From assembly GCA_947500545.1 (NCBI GenBank), contig CANMSO010000003.1, positions 434,001 to 498,000 on the forward strand: a stretch of 64,000 nucleotides of DNA, read 5' to 3'. Position 1 is the stretch's first letter; every line of letters starts with the position of its first letter. Below the pieces are notes generated by a model. It made no database searches. It was not told where the DNA came from and saw nothing but the letters and a program-made list of their open reading frames with translations. Below, in pieces: positions 8,531-17,705 of the stretch. Position numbers and translations under genes: made by a program. Source of the DNA: an uncultured Aquimarina sp. (GTDB lineage: Bacteria; Bacteroidota; Bacteroidia; Flavobacteriales; Flavobacteriaceae).

Positions 8531-9535
8531 ATGTTTGAAAATTTCACATTTGAGAACCCACAGTTTTTCTGGTTGTTTTTAATACTTCCACTGGCGATAG
8601 CTTGGTTTATCTTGAAACGTAATAAGCAGCAAGCAGAATTAAAGATATCCAGTATCAAAGGGTTTAAGGTTTCAGGAAGTTGGTTGACTAAGTTAAAACC
8701 GGTATTATTTGTATTGCGGTTATTTGCTATGGCATTAATAATAACTGCTATGGCAAGACCAAGAACAGTAGATGTATCTACTAAGACCAAAACGACTAGA
8801 GGGATAGATATTGTTATGGCAATTGATGTTTCTGCAAGTATGTTGGCAAAGGATCTTAAGCCAAATCGATTAGAAGCACTAAAAGTGGTTGCAGCAGAAT
8901 TTATAAAAGACAGACCTAATGATCGTATTGGGTTGGTGGTTTATGCCGGAGAAAGCTTTACCAAAACACCTATTACAAGTGATAAATCAATTGTACTTGG
9001 TAATATGAAAGATGTACGTTACGACAATATTTTAGAAAACGGTACAGCTATAGGTATGGGATTGGCCACTTCGGTAAATCGATTAAAGGAGAGTAAAGCC
9101 AAAAGTAAAGTGATCATATTACTTACAGATGGTTCTAATAATGCAGGTTTTATAGATCCTAAAATTGCTTCAGAACTAGCAGTTGAGTACGGTATAAAAA
9201 CATATACTATAGGCATAGGAACTAATGGGATGGCATTAACACCAGTGGCAATTTTACCTAATGGTACTTTTCAATACGGAATGGGAAAAGTAGAAATTGA
9301 TGAGAAATTGCTTAAAGAAATAGCAAAAGATACGGGAGGTAAATATTTTAGAGCGACAAATAACAAAAAATTAGAACAGATTTATCAGGAAATTGATAAA
9401 TTAGAAAAGACAGATATCGAAGAATTCAAATTCTATAATTATGAAGAAAAATTCAGATACTTAGTATTATTGGCTGGATTATTGATTTTTGTAGAATTTT
9501 TGTTGAGGTACACCATTTTTAGAAGTTTTGTATAA
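8531..9535 (+). CDS. batA: BatA, membrane-anchored von Willebrand factor A protein
   Basis: A 334-residue protein: N-terminal membrane helix (FFWLFLILPLAIAWFIL, 12-28), second helix around 58-75, a VWA domain with the MIDAS motif DVSAS (99-103) and TDGSNNAG, and a C-terminal helix (YLVLLAGLLIFVEFLLRY). VWA proteins of this kind sit in the inner membrane with the VWA domain in the periplasm and bind partners through a metal ion. It follows the upstream gene after 2 bp and is followed after 3 bp by a reductase gene. BatB at 10112 is the paralogue. Confidence 0.94.
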   Translation: MFENFTFENPQFFWLFLILPLAIAWFILKRNKQQAELKISSIKGFKVSGSWLTKLKPVLFVLRLFAMALIITAMARPRTVDVSTKTKTTRGIDIVMAIDVSASMLAKDLKPNRLEALKVVAAEFIKDRPNDRIGLVVYAGESFTKTPITSDKSIVLGNMKDVRYDNILENGTAIGMGLATSVNRLKESKAKSKVIILLTDGSNNAGFIDPKIASELAVEYGIKTYTIGIGTNGMALTPVAILPNGTFQYGMGKVEIDEKLLKEIAKDTGGKYFRATNNKKLEQIYQEIDKLEKTDIEEFKFYNYEEKFRYLVLLAGLLIFVEFLLRYTIFRSFV

Positions 9536-9538
9536 CGG

Positions 9539-10045
9539 TTGAATAAAGGAATAATCATATTAGGAAGCTCTAGAAGCAATGGAGATACACATAAAGTAGT
9601 ATCGTATTTAAAAGATATTACAGGCTTTGAAATTGTGGATCTAAACAAAAAAGATATAGGTCATTTTGATTATGATTTTAAAAACAAACACGACGATTTT
9701 AATTTTTTATTCAAAGGAATCGTACAAAATTATGAGACTATAGTTTTTGCCACCCCGGTGTATTGGTATACTATGAGTGGGATGATGAAGACTTTTTTAG
9801 ATAGGATTTCCGATTTCCTTTATGAGGAAAAGGACTATGGGCGAAGGCTAAGAGGAAAAAATATGGCGATGTTAAGTTGTAGTAATGATAATGATCGACC
9901 TGCAGAGTTTAATTTGCCATTTTCAAGAAGTGCAACGTACCTTGGAATGAATTATTTGGGAGATATACATGCTTGGGTTGAAGCTAAAGAACTTCCAAAA
10001 GAAGTAAAAGAAAAAATAGATGCTTTTGCATTAAAAATTAAATAA
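9539..10045 (+). CDS. NAD(P)H-dependent FMN reductase / flavodoxin-fold protein inside the Bat operon
   Basis: A 168-residue protein with the FMN phosphate loop GSSRSNGDTHKV (9-20) and PVYWYTMSGMMKTFLDR, the NADPH-dependent FMN reductase pattern (quinone or nitro-reductase like). The only start that keeps the flavin loop is a TTG at 9539, 3 bp after the batA stop; no ATG precedes the motif, so translation is probably coupled to batA. A redox enzyme is not a standard Bat component, and its place between batA and batB is unusual. Confidence 0.85.
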   Translation: MNKGIIILGSSRSNGDTHKVVSYLKDITGFEIVDLNKKDIGHFDYDFKNKHDDFNFLFKGIVQNYETIVFATPVYWYTMSGMMKTFLDRISDFLYEEKDYGRRLRGKNMAMLSCSNDNDRPAEFNLPFSRSATYLGMNYLGDIHAWVEAKELPKEVKEKIDAFALKIK

Positions 10046-10111
10046 TAAACAGTCACACTTAGCGTGTTGATGTGTATTTATTTTATAGACTTAGATTTTA
10101 GTATAAAGAAA

Positions 10112-11146
10112 ATGTACTTATTAGAAGAAAAAATATATTTCTGGCTGTTATTGGTAATCCCAATACTAATTCTGTTATTCCTAGGTGTATTGGTATGGAA
10201 AAAAACTACCCAGAAGAGATTTGCAGATGCTGCACTATTTAAAAAATTAAGCCCTAATCAATCAATTTTTAAATCGATTTTAAAAATAATTGTGATTAGC
10301 TTGGCTTTAGCTTGTTTTGTTATGGCTTTGATTAATCCTAAAATTGGAACAAAGCTTGAAACAGTAAAGCGCGAAGGAGTAGACGTGGTTTTTGCAATTG
10401 ATGTATCTAAAAGCATGTTGGCAGAAGACATAGCGCCTAACAGATTAGAAAAGTCAAAGCAATTAATCACACAGATTATTAATAATCTAGCAAGCGATAG
10501 GATAGGTATTATTGCCTATGCAGCTAGTGCTTTTCCGCAGTTGCCAATCACTACAGATTATGCTTCAGGAAAGATGTTTTTGCAGTCCATGAATACTGAT
10601 ATGCTTTCTTCTCAAGGGACGGCCATTTACGAAGCTATAGAACTGGCGAAAACCTATTATAATGATGAAGAACAAACCAATAGAGTCTTGTTTATAGTAA
10701 GCGATGGTGAAGATCATGAGGGCAATACAAAAATCATAGCAGAAGAAGCAGCCAAAGAGGGGATTAAGATCTTTACCATTGGTGTAGGATCCGAAAAGGG
10801 AGCACCAATCCCAATAAAGCGCAACGGCATCGTACAGAGTTATAAGAAAAATAACCAAGGAAGTACCGTTATTACCAAGTTAAACACGACAACATTGCAG
10901 GAAATTGCCAATGAAGCAAATGGCACATACATTGATGGTAAAAATACAAGTGCTGTTGTAGAAGAGGTAACCACCATTTTAAAGAATATGGATAAGAAAG
11001 AATTTGAAGCCAAGCAATTTGCAGATTTCAAAGATCAATTCCAATGGTTTCTAGGAGCAGGATTGTTATTGTTATTTTTAGATATTTTCTTATTAGAACG
11101 AAAAACATCTTGGGTCAGAAAACTAAATCTGTTTAATGAACAATAG
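10112..11146 (+). CDS. batB: BatB, membrane-anchored von Willebrand factor A protein
   Basis: A 344-residue protein counted from the ATG at 10112 (MYLLEEKIYFWLLLVIP), which fits BatA-type N-termini; a longer GTG frame from 10064 would add 16 unlikely residues. It has N-terminal helices at about 9-29 and 55-73, a VWA domain with MIDAS DVSKS (97-101) and SDGEDHEG, and a C-terminal helix (FQWFLGAGLLLLFLDIFLL). It pairs with BatA in the inner membrane. Its 3' end overlaps batC by 11 bp, which implies translational coupling. Confidence 0.93.
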   Translation: MYLLEEKIYFWLLLVIPILILLFLGVLVWKKTTQKRFADAALFKKLSPNQSIFKSILKIIVISLALACFVMALINPKIGTKLETVKREGVDVVFAIDVSKSMLAEDIAPNRLEKSKQLITQIINNLASDRIGIIAYAASAFPQLPITTDYASGKMFLQSMNTDMLSSQGTAIYEAIELAKTYYNDEEQTNRVLFIVSDGEDHEGNTKIIAEEAAKEGIKIFTIGVGSEKGAPIPIKRNGIVQSYKKNNQGSTVITKLNTTTLQEIANEANGTYIDGKNTSAVVEEVTTILKNMDKKEFEAKQFADFKDQFQWFLGAGLLLLFLDIFLLERKTSWVRKLNLFNEQ

Positions 11147-12035
11147 AATGAGACGTTATTTAATTATCATATTGTGTTTCCAATTTGGAATGACTTTTTC
11201 TCAAGAAGAAAAGCTTGAAGAAGCAATTAATGAAGCAAAACGTTTTGTGGCTACAGCCAATAACGTTCTAAAAAATGATGGAAATTTCCCAAAGGCGGAA
11301 GGAGAATATAGAAAAGCGATTTCCAAAAACCCAGAAGATGCCACAGCAAAATATAACCTTGCAAATGCATATTACAATTCTGAAAAATATGATGAAGCAA
11401 CAACACGTTATACAGAAGCATCAAAACTAGAAACAGCGACAAAGACAGAAAAACATAAAGCGTTCCATAATCAAGGTAATACCAATATGGAACAAAAAAA
11501 ATACAAGGAAGCAGTAGAATCCTATAAAAATGCACTTAGAAATAATCCCAAAGACGAAGAAACTCGTTATAATCTAGCTTTGGCTAAGAAAATGTTGGAA
11601 CAGCAGCAACAGGAACAAAACGACCAAAATCAGGATAACGAAGATCAAAATAAAGATCAAGACCAGAATCAGGATCAAAAAGAAGGAGAGGATAAGGAAG
11701 AAAAGAAAGGTGATGATGGAGAAAATAAGTCTGACCCTAAAGACAAGGGAGAAGACGAAGGAAATAAGGGCGAGGATGAAAACAAAGAAGGTGATGAGAA
11801 AAAAGACGAAGGGGAGCCTAAAGATGATAAAAAAGATAAAGGAGATGAGGAAAAAGATAAAGCTGATCAAGGTGAGCCAAAAGATCAACAACCAAAGCAA
11901 GTGCAAGGTCAATTATCTCCTCAGCAGGTAAAAAGCCTACTCGAAGCGATGAATAATGAAGAAAAGAAGGTACAAGATAAGATTAATGCAAAAAAGACCC
12001 AAGGCGCAAAAGTAAGAACAGATAAAGACTGGTAA
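11136..12035 (+). CDS. batC: BatC, TPR-repeat protein with charged low-complexity tail
   Basis: A 299-residue exported protein: signal peptide (RRYLIIILCFQFGMTFSQ) followed by two to three TPR units at about 45-150 (YRKAISKNPEDATAKYNLAN and YKNALRNNPKDEETRYNLAL). A tail of some 110 residues made almost only of D, E, K, Q, N and G follows, then a short basic end. The ATG at 11148, directly after the batB stop, is an alternative start. BatC is the periplasmic TPR scaffold of Bat systems. The tail makes several long shadow frames on both strands, which are not genes. Confidence 0.9.
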   Translation: MNNRMRRYLIIILCFQFGMTFSQEEKLEEAINEAKRFVATANNVLKNDGNFPKAEGEYRKAISKNPEDATAKYNLANAYYNSEKYDEATTRYTEASKLETATKTEKHKAFHNQGNTNMEQKKYKEAVESYKNALRNNPKDEETRYNLALAKKMLEQQQQEQNDQNQDNEDQNKDQDQNQDQKEGEDKEEKKGDDGENKSDPKDKGEDEGNKGEDENKEGDEKKDEGEPKDDKKDKGDEEKDKADQGEPKDQQPKQVQGQLSPQQVKSLLEAMNNEEKKVQDKINAKKTQGAKVRTDKDW

Positions 12036-12087
12036 AATAAAAAACAGTAAGGTTTCTAGCACTTTATAAGTCTAAATAGAATAAAAA

Positions 12088-13854
12088 ATGAAACTAAAAC
12101 TAATTTTTCTAATAGTATCTCTGACCATAAGTCAGCTTGCTTTGGCACAAGTAAAGTTTGAGGCCAAAGTAAGTAAGAAAAAGTTAGGTGTAAACGAACG
12201 GTTACGGGTAGATTTTGAAATGAATAAAGATGGAGATAATTTTACACCTCCTTCTTTTTTAGGATTTACGGTTGTAGGTGGCCCCAATCAATCTATTAGT
12301 AATTCGTGGGTTAATGGCAAAAGGTCATATTCTAAGACCTTTAGTTATTTTCTGGAGCCCAAGGGAAGAGGAAAATTTACAATTAAACAGGCCAAAATAG
12401 AAATTGACGGCCAGATTTATAAAACCTTACCAATAAGGGTAGAAGTTACTGGTGCGGTGGATAAGCCAAAAGATGGTAATGACACAGATTTTATAGCAAG
12501 CGAGAATTTGCATCTGGTTGCCGAAGTCTCCAAAGCTGATCCATATTTAAATGAGGCGATAACAGTAGTGTATAAACTATATGTAAGTCCACGAATTAGT
12601 GTAAGTAATTGGCGTGAGTTAGATAGCCCTACTTATAGTGATTTCTGGAGTCAGGCAATTGACATGAAGCAGCTTAAAATTGAAAATGGACAGTATAATG
12701 GAGAGCCTTATCGTTTTGTAGTGCTTCGTAAAACGGTATTATATCCTCAAAAAACGGGAAAATTAAATATAGAACCTCTTACTTTAACGGTGTCTATAGA
12801 TGTCCCCACAAAACGTAGAGACATTTTTGGAGGGAGATTATATAATACAGTTAATAAAACAGTAGCTGCTGGTAATAGAACTATTAGTGTGAAACCATTA
12901 CCAGAACAAGGGAAACCGGATGATTTTTCTGGTGCGGTTGGATCATTTGATTTTAGAGTTACTACCAATAAAAAAGAACTAGACGCTACAGAATCTCTAG
13001 AAGCAAAAGTATTAGTTTCGGGTAATGGTAATTTAAAACTTTTTGATTTACCCAAACTCACCGTGCCAAGTGGTTTAGAGCAATACGAGCCCGAACATAA
13101 TGAGCGGGTTAGAACAAATCTTACTGGTATGGGAGGGAACATATCAGACAGCTACACATTGGTGCCACAGTATAAAGGAAAGTATCCTATCCCTTCAATT
13201 TCGTTCTCGTATTTTGACCTTAAGACCGAAAGCTATAAAAGAATTACATCTGATGAGATTATAATTAATGTAAAAACGGGCCCAGATGGGGGAGATGCTA
13301 TATCCACAACGACTTCTATAGGGACTAATAAAAAACTAGTTACGCAAACAGGAAATCAATTTAGATTCCTAAAAATGAAGTCAAATCTGAAACCAATTCA
13401 AAGAAGTCATTTCTTTAAATCTACTGCATTTTGGGTATCACTTACGGCTCCTCTTTTAGCTATTCCTTTATTTTTGTTTTTTGGAAAAAAGCGAGAAGAA
13501 CGATTAGGTGATGTGAGTGGAAACAGAGTGCGTAAAGCAGATAAATTAGCACGAAAATACTTATCTGAGGCTAAACGAAATTTAGGAAATCAGAAAGAAT
13601 TTTATATTGCCATGGAGCGAGCTTTACATAATTATTTAAAAGCCAAGTTACATATTCAGACCAGTGAAATGAGTAAAGATCGAATACAACGATTATTGAA
13701 AGAACGGGAGGTAGATGATGCCGTAGCTATAGAATTTATTGCGCTGTTAGAGAGCTGTGAGTTTGCAAGATACACACCGTCCTCAACTTCGGCAATGCAA
13801 CAAGATTATGATAAAGCATCTAGAGTTATTGCATCAATTGACAAACAATTATAA
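12088..13854 (+). CDS. batD: BatD family oxygen-tolerance protein
   Basis: A 588-residue protein: signal peptide ending in ALAQ (about residue 20) and a long periplasmic region of repeated immunoglobulin-like beta domains typical of BatD (VSKKKLGVNERLRVDFEMN, then VSKADPYLNEAITVVYKLYV). A membrane helix at about 445-466 and a helical cytoplasmic domain follow. BatD is the large periplasmic component of the Bat complex. It starts 52 bp after batC and ends 7 bp before batE. Confidence 0.93.
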   Translation: MKLKLIFLIVSLTISQLALAQVKFEAKVSKKKLGVNERLRVDFEMNKDGDNFTPPSFLGFTVVGGPNQSISNSWVNGKRSYSKTFSYFLEPKGRGKFTIKQAKIEIDGQIYKTLPIRVEVTGAVDKPKDGNDTDFIASENLHLVAEVSKADPYLNEAITVVYKLYVSPRISVSNWRELDSPTYSDFWSQAIDMKQLKIENGQYNGEPYRFVVLRKTVLYPQKTGKLNIEPLTLTVSIDVPTKRRDIFGGRLYNTVNKTVAAGNRTISVKPLPEQGKPDDFSGAVGSFDFRVTTNKKELDATESLEAKVLVSGNGNLKLFDLPKLTVPSGLEQYEPEHNERVRTNLTGMGGNISDSYTLVPQYKGKYPIPSISFSYFDLKTESYKRITSDEIIINVKTGPDGGDAISTTTSIGTNKKLVTQTGNQFRFLKMKSNLKPIQRSHFFKSTAFWVSLTAPLLAIPLFLFFGKKREERLGDVSGNRVRKADKLARKYLSEAKRNLGNQKEFYIAMERALHNYLKAKLHIQTSEMSKDRIQRLLKEREVDDAVAIEFIALLESCEFARYTPSSTSAMQQDYDKASRVIASIDKQL

Positions 13855-13861
13855 AAGCACA

Positions 13862-14614
13862 ATGGTAAGAAGGATAGTCGAAATATTGATTTTTTTGGTT
13901 GTGATATCAGGTTTTTCTCAAGGTGAAGAAGCATTTCAAAGAGGAAGTTCATTATATAACCAAGAGAAGTATCAGGAAGCTATTGACGCCTATAAATCAA
14001 TTCTGGATGCAGGTCAGGAGTCAGCTTCATTATACTATAATCTAGCAAATGCCAATTATAAATTGAGCAATATTGGACCAAGTGTGTATTATTATGAAAA
14101 AGCATTAGAATTGGCTCCTAATGATGATGATATTAAAAACAATCTGGTATTTGCTCAAAACGCTACTATTGACGCCATAGATGTAATACCAGAAGGGTTT
14201 ATTTCAAGAACAATAAATAGGGTTACTAATATTTTAGATTTTGATGGTTGGGCGTGGTTTTCTGTTATATGTATATTGTTGTTTGTTGGGCTTTTTATAT
14301 TATACTACAGCGCTCATGCTTCTTCAAAAAAGAGATTGTTTTTTATAGGTTCATGGTTGATTTTGATTTTCGGTCTGTTTGGGTTGTTTTCTGCTTTTAG
14401 GCAGTATAACGCAGTGCAGAATAATCAATTTGCTATTATTTTTGCTCAGGAAACCACAATAAAGAGCGAACCGAATCTTCGCAGTGAAGAAGTGTTTCAA
14501 CTACATGAAGGCACCAAAGTACAGGTTACTGAGACGGTGAACAACTGGAAAAAAATTAAACTTGCAGATGGTAAAATAGGTTGGATTCCTGCAGTAGATT
14601 TAAAAGAGTTGTAA
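13862..14614 (+). CDS. batE: BatE, TPR protein with C-terminal SH3-like domain
   Basis: 250 residues from the ATG at 13862 (MVRRIVEILIFLVVISGFSQ, a signal peptide). Two TPR units follow (YNQEKYQEAIDAYKSIL; YYYEKALELAPNDDDIKNNL), then two membrane helices at about 127-180 and an SH3b-like domain at about 190-250 (TTIKSEPNLRSEEVFQLHEG...GWIPAVDL). A longer frame starting inside batD has no supporting signal. Last gene of the Bat operon; it ends 3 bp from the convergent DUF418 gene. Confidence 0.92.
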   Translation: MVRRIVEILIFLVVISGFSQGEEAFQRGSSLYNQEKYQEAIDAYKSILDAGQESASLYYNLANANYKLSNIGPSVYYYEKALELAPNDDDIKNNLVFAQNATIDAIDVIPEGFISRTINRVTNILDFDGWAWFSVICILLFVGLFILYYSAHASSKKRLFFIGSWLILIFGLFGLFSAFRQYNAVQNNQFAIIFAQETTIKSEPNLRSEEVFQLHEGTKVQVTETVNNWKKIKLADGKIGWIPAVDLKEL

Positions 14615-14617
14615 CTA

Positions 14618-15823
14618 TTACTTTTTGAAAGGTTGCATTTTACCGAATGTAGCACTACGCCATAACCATTCTAGAGGGCCATATCTAAAATGATTAAGCC
14701 ATATCCTACTTAACCATGCCTGTAGTGCAATAAGTATAATGGCCATTAGTACTAGATACAAAGTTTGGACTTTTCCTAAATATCCTAATCCCCATCCAAA
14801 TAAGATAGAAGTTCCTATAATAGATTGAAGCACATAGTTTGTTAGAGCCATTCTTCCATACGGAGCAAAGAACGACAGAAATTTTTCTCCCCAGTTTTTC
14901 ATATATATCAATATAAAACTGCATAAGATAATAGCGGTGAGCCCAATATTTGACCAATCATAAGCATTAATGGCAACTACGTGCAACCAGTTTTCAAAAT
15001 CTACCGGTTGTGGCGATATAGCAAATAACCCCCCGGTAACTAATAAGGCCAGTATAAAGAAAATAATAATTCGTTTCAGCCATTTTTTTATCTTGGGAAG
15101 ATTCTCTTTTACCTTTTGAAATAGTCCTATTTTTCCAAGCCATAATCCGATCAAGAAATAACCAAATGTGAGATAGAATCTGGCAAAAAAACCAATCTGA
15201 AAATCCATTTTTTGCAGCATACCCTGGCCGGCATTTGTAGAAAAAACAGCAGTAATACTTCCTTCTTTAAGTGTTGTTATATATGAAGTGTTTAGCTCAT
15301 TATTAAAATCCATAAAGGAGGGAAAACCAAATGCACTTTCTGTTCCTAATATTGCATAAGATATAAATCTGGGAATACTAATTAAGCATATACCGGCCAC
15401 AAATAGAACCCATTTATTAGGCATCCTATAAAACGGAATTAGAAACGGAGCCAAAAGTGCATATATTGTTAAGATATCGCCTTTGTAAAAAAGCTGATGG
15501 ACGTACCCAATAATAAAAAGAAGGCAAATTCTCCAAAGAAATCTTCCGGCAAAATTTTGACCTTTTTTTGAAGCCGATTCCATCTGAATAAAGAAGCTAA
15601 GACCAAAAAGTATTGAGAATAACGCAAAGAATTTACCAATAATAAAAAAGCCGATCATCCCAGATAGGATTTGGTCTACTAGGCCGTTGGTGACTTCCAT
15701 TAGATTATCTGTAGGTGCAGAAGCAATGTATTGCTCGGTCATATGAACTAACGCCACGCCAGCAAGAGAAAAACCCCTAAGAGCATCAATAATTATGATT
15801 CTATTTGAAGAAACTTTTTCCAA
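14618..15823 (-). CDS. DUF418 family multi-spanning membrane protein (YeiB-like)
   Basis: A 401-residue protein with about ten hydrophobic helices. The N-terminus RIIIIDALRGFSLAGVALVH is the DUF418/acyltransferase-like start, and the C-terminal half carries YGRMALTNYVLQSIIGT and WL..FRYGPLEWLWR, which define DUF418. These inner-membrane proteins are related to heparan-alpha-glucosaminide acetyltransferase-type enzymes; the substrate is unknown. Single gene, convergent with batE. Confidence 0.9.
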   Translation of the reverse strand: MEKVSSNRIIIIDALRGFSLAGVALVHMTEQYIASAPTDNLMEVTNGLVDQILSGMIGFFIIGKFFALFSILFGLSFFIQMESASKKGQNFAGRFLWRICLLFIIGYVHQLFYKGDILTIYALLAPFLIPFYRMPNKWVLFVAGICLISIPRFISYAILGTESAFGFPSFMDFNNELNTSYITTLKEGSITAVFSTNAGQGMLQKMDFQIGFFARFYLTFGYFLIGLWLGKIGLFQKVKENLPKIKKWLKRIIIFFILALLVTGGLFAISPQPVDFENWLHVVAINAYDWSNIGLTAIILCSFILIYMKNWGEKFLSFFAPYGRMALTNYVLQSIIGTSILFGWGLGYLGKVQTLYLVLMAIILIALQAWLSRIWLNHFRYGPLEWLWRSATFGKMQPFKK

Positions 15824-16086
15824 CAGAACTAAAAATAGCGCTTTAAACCGATAAGTGCAAGGGCATTGAATCGTTTTTGTATTTTAATAGCCTAAAAATC
15901 AGTATTTATATATGTCAATAGACAAATCCTCTGTTTTTGAAAACCTTTTTATATGGGTTTAGTTATACCGAAGGCTTGATTATGCAATCACATACATATG
16001 ATCAAACTGCAATTAGTATGATCTTGGGTGGTTCTAATCATGAAACCGTAGATGACAATTCCTGTTTTGGAGGTAGGGAACAAGTG

Positions 16087-17025
16087 TTAATTAGATTCAA
16101 TTTTACGACGTATGACGGTAATTAATTCTTGTGGTTTGTCAAACTGAATATAATGCCCTGTTTTATCAAGAATTAGTAGTTCAGAATTTTTCACTTCTGA
16201 ATGGAATTTTTCACAATCAGTTCTTAATGTATTTAAGGAGTCCTTAACCGTGATAATTGTAATATTAGATACTATGTTTTTATACTTGTGCGACATTAAA
16301 TCAAGATCTTCCTGGTAATTAACAGACTCTTTAGATTTTGTATATATTACTTTGGGTTGTGACCAAATTTGTTGTCTCTCTTTTACCAATTCATTAATCT
16401 TTTCCTTTCCAAGTGATTTGAATATAGGAGCAACACCATCTCTTATTTGGCTCTTTGCTATGGTATAAGAAGAAAATAACGCTATACCTTTCCCTATAAC
16501 TGGAGTTGAAACTAATTTGTAAATCTTTCTTAATCTAGAGGTATATAAGGGAGAATCTATTATGATATATTTTGTATCTTTTAGATCTGAATGTGTTGCC
16601 ATATATGCAGCAGTTGATCCACCGTAAGAATGCCCAACAATTAAAGGGTTTTTTAACTCTAACTGTGCAATCAGCTTCTCGGCCAAAATAGCGTTGTCTT
16701 TTATATGATAAGTGTATGTGTTAGACGAACTATAACCGTGACCAAGCCTATCAAAAGCGGTTACTCTATAATTTTTTGCAAGAGAATCAAAGATACTGTT
16801 CCAATCTTCAATCAAACCGGGACTACCATGAATTAGAAGTATATCTTTTCCGCTTCCTTTTTGCAAAATCCGAATTTTTTCATTTTCAATGGTTACAAAA
16901 ACATTTTCCTGATTTTTGGTAGTGGATAAATTACCAAGATTAGTATAACCAAGTATGATAAGCACAAGAACTAATATTGCTATCCCTAGAATGCTATATT
17001 TTATGATGTTTTTGGCTTTTTTCAT
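16087..17025 (-). CDS. Alpha/beta hydrolase with N-terminal membrane anchor
   Basis: A 312-residue protein. One membrane helix (about 10-28, YSILGIAILVLVLIILGY) anchors an alpha/beta-hydrolase domain with oxyanion strand LIHGSPG, FDRLGHGYS, nucleophile elbow GHSYGG and a C-terminal His in KTGHYIQFDKP. The Ser and His of the triad are clear; the acid residue is less certain. Probably a periplasm-facing esterase or lipase-like enzyme of unknown substrate. Single gene; the 217 bp upstream of it show no clear promoter. Confidence 0.88.
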   Translation of the reverse strand: MKKAKNIIKYSILGIAILVLVLIILGYTNLGNLSTTKNQENVFVTIENEKIRILQKGSGKDILLIHGSPGLIEDWNSIFDSLAKNYRVTAFDRLGHGYSSSNTYTYHIKDNAILAEKLIAQLELKNPLIVGHSYGGSTAAYMATHSDLKDTKYIIIDSPLYTSRLRKIYKLVSTPVIGKGIALFSSYTIAKSQIRDGVAPIFKSLGKEKINELVKERQQIWSQPKVIYTKSKESVNYQEDLDLMSHKYKNIVSNITIITVKDSLNTLRTDCEKFHSEVKNSELLILDKTGHYIQFDKPQELITVIRRKIESN

Positions 17026-17242
17026 TACAATTGATTTGAAATTACCATATTACGAAGTAATTAGATGTAATGTAGTGGTTTTTGTTGAGCTGTACTACCT
17101 TAGAATAGAGATATCCTGGTTCTCTGTATACTCTCTATAGGATTCACTTTAAAAAAATACCCTTGCTGTTTAGGTAAATTTACGATTCATTTAACAAAAT
17201 TTGAAAGTAATACTGTTATTTTAGTGTTTTATTTTTTCGTAC

Positions 17243-17566
17243 ATGACAAAAAAACTTCAAATCACTAAACTTCTAATACTATTTGGGTTCATCCTAAGTG
17301 TTACGAATTATGGTGTGAAGTTAATTGATTTTTATGCCAGTGACGAAAAGTCTTCAATTGTTTTTGAGGAAACAGAGAATTCTGAAAAAAAGGAAAAAGA
17401 GAACTCTGAAAAAGAAGAGTTCAAAGAGAAAGAGAAAATTTCTCAGGATCACGATGAAAAAACTTCTTCATTAGCAGATACTGAAGATAAATTTTATCCT
17501 GATTTTTATTTTAATAATTCATCTGTATATCTGGAATATACTACACCACCTCCAGAACTTTCATAA
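17243..17566 (+). CDS. Hypothetical protein with N-terminal hydrophobic segment and charged region
   Basis: 107 residues. Residues 8-28 form a hydrophobic segment (TKLLILFGFILSVTNYGVKL), a signal or anchor. It is followed by a Glu/Lys-rich stretch of about 45 residues and an aromatic C-terminus (FYPDFYFNNSSVYLEYTTPPPELS). I do not recognise the family. It lies 139 bp upstream of the SulP transporter on the same strand and could be an accessory, but nothing in the sequence proves it. Confidence 0.6.
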   Translation: MTKKLQITKLLILFGFILSVTNYGVKLIDFYASDEKSSIVFEETENSEKKEKENSEKEEFKEKEKISQDHDEKTSSLADTEDKFYPDFYFNNSSVYLEYTTPPPELS

Positions 17567-17705
17567 TACATTTTTGCTATTTACGATTCAAAATGCTGAC
17601 CCTTTCAATTAGTTAATTGGGTAGGTATGTGTCGTAATTATTTTATTCTTTTTTTTCAATAGCTCTTGATCTTTGATCATGGGCATTAACTAATTTTTTA
17701 CAACT

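Noticed and set aside
11574..11931. Long open frames on both strands over the batC tail
   Set aside because: They arise from the low-complexity GAA/AAA/GAT codons of the acidic BatC tail; the products are nearly all L/I/F or K/M/R and have no start context.
13757..13861. N-terminal extension of batE inside batD
   Set aside because: The extension has no signal-peptide character, while the ATG at 13862 gives a clean one directly after the batD stop.
15937..16125. 62-codon plus-strand frame with TTG start
   Set aside because: It overlaps the 3' end of the alpha/beta hydrolase gene, has no ATG near its start, no ribosome site, and no recognisable similarity. It might be a gene remnant, but nothing supports that.
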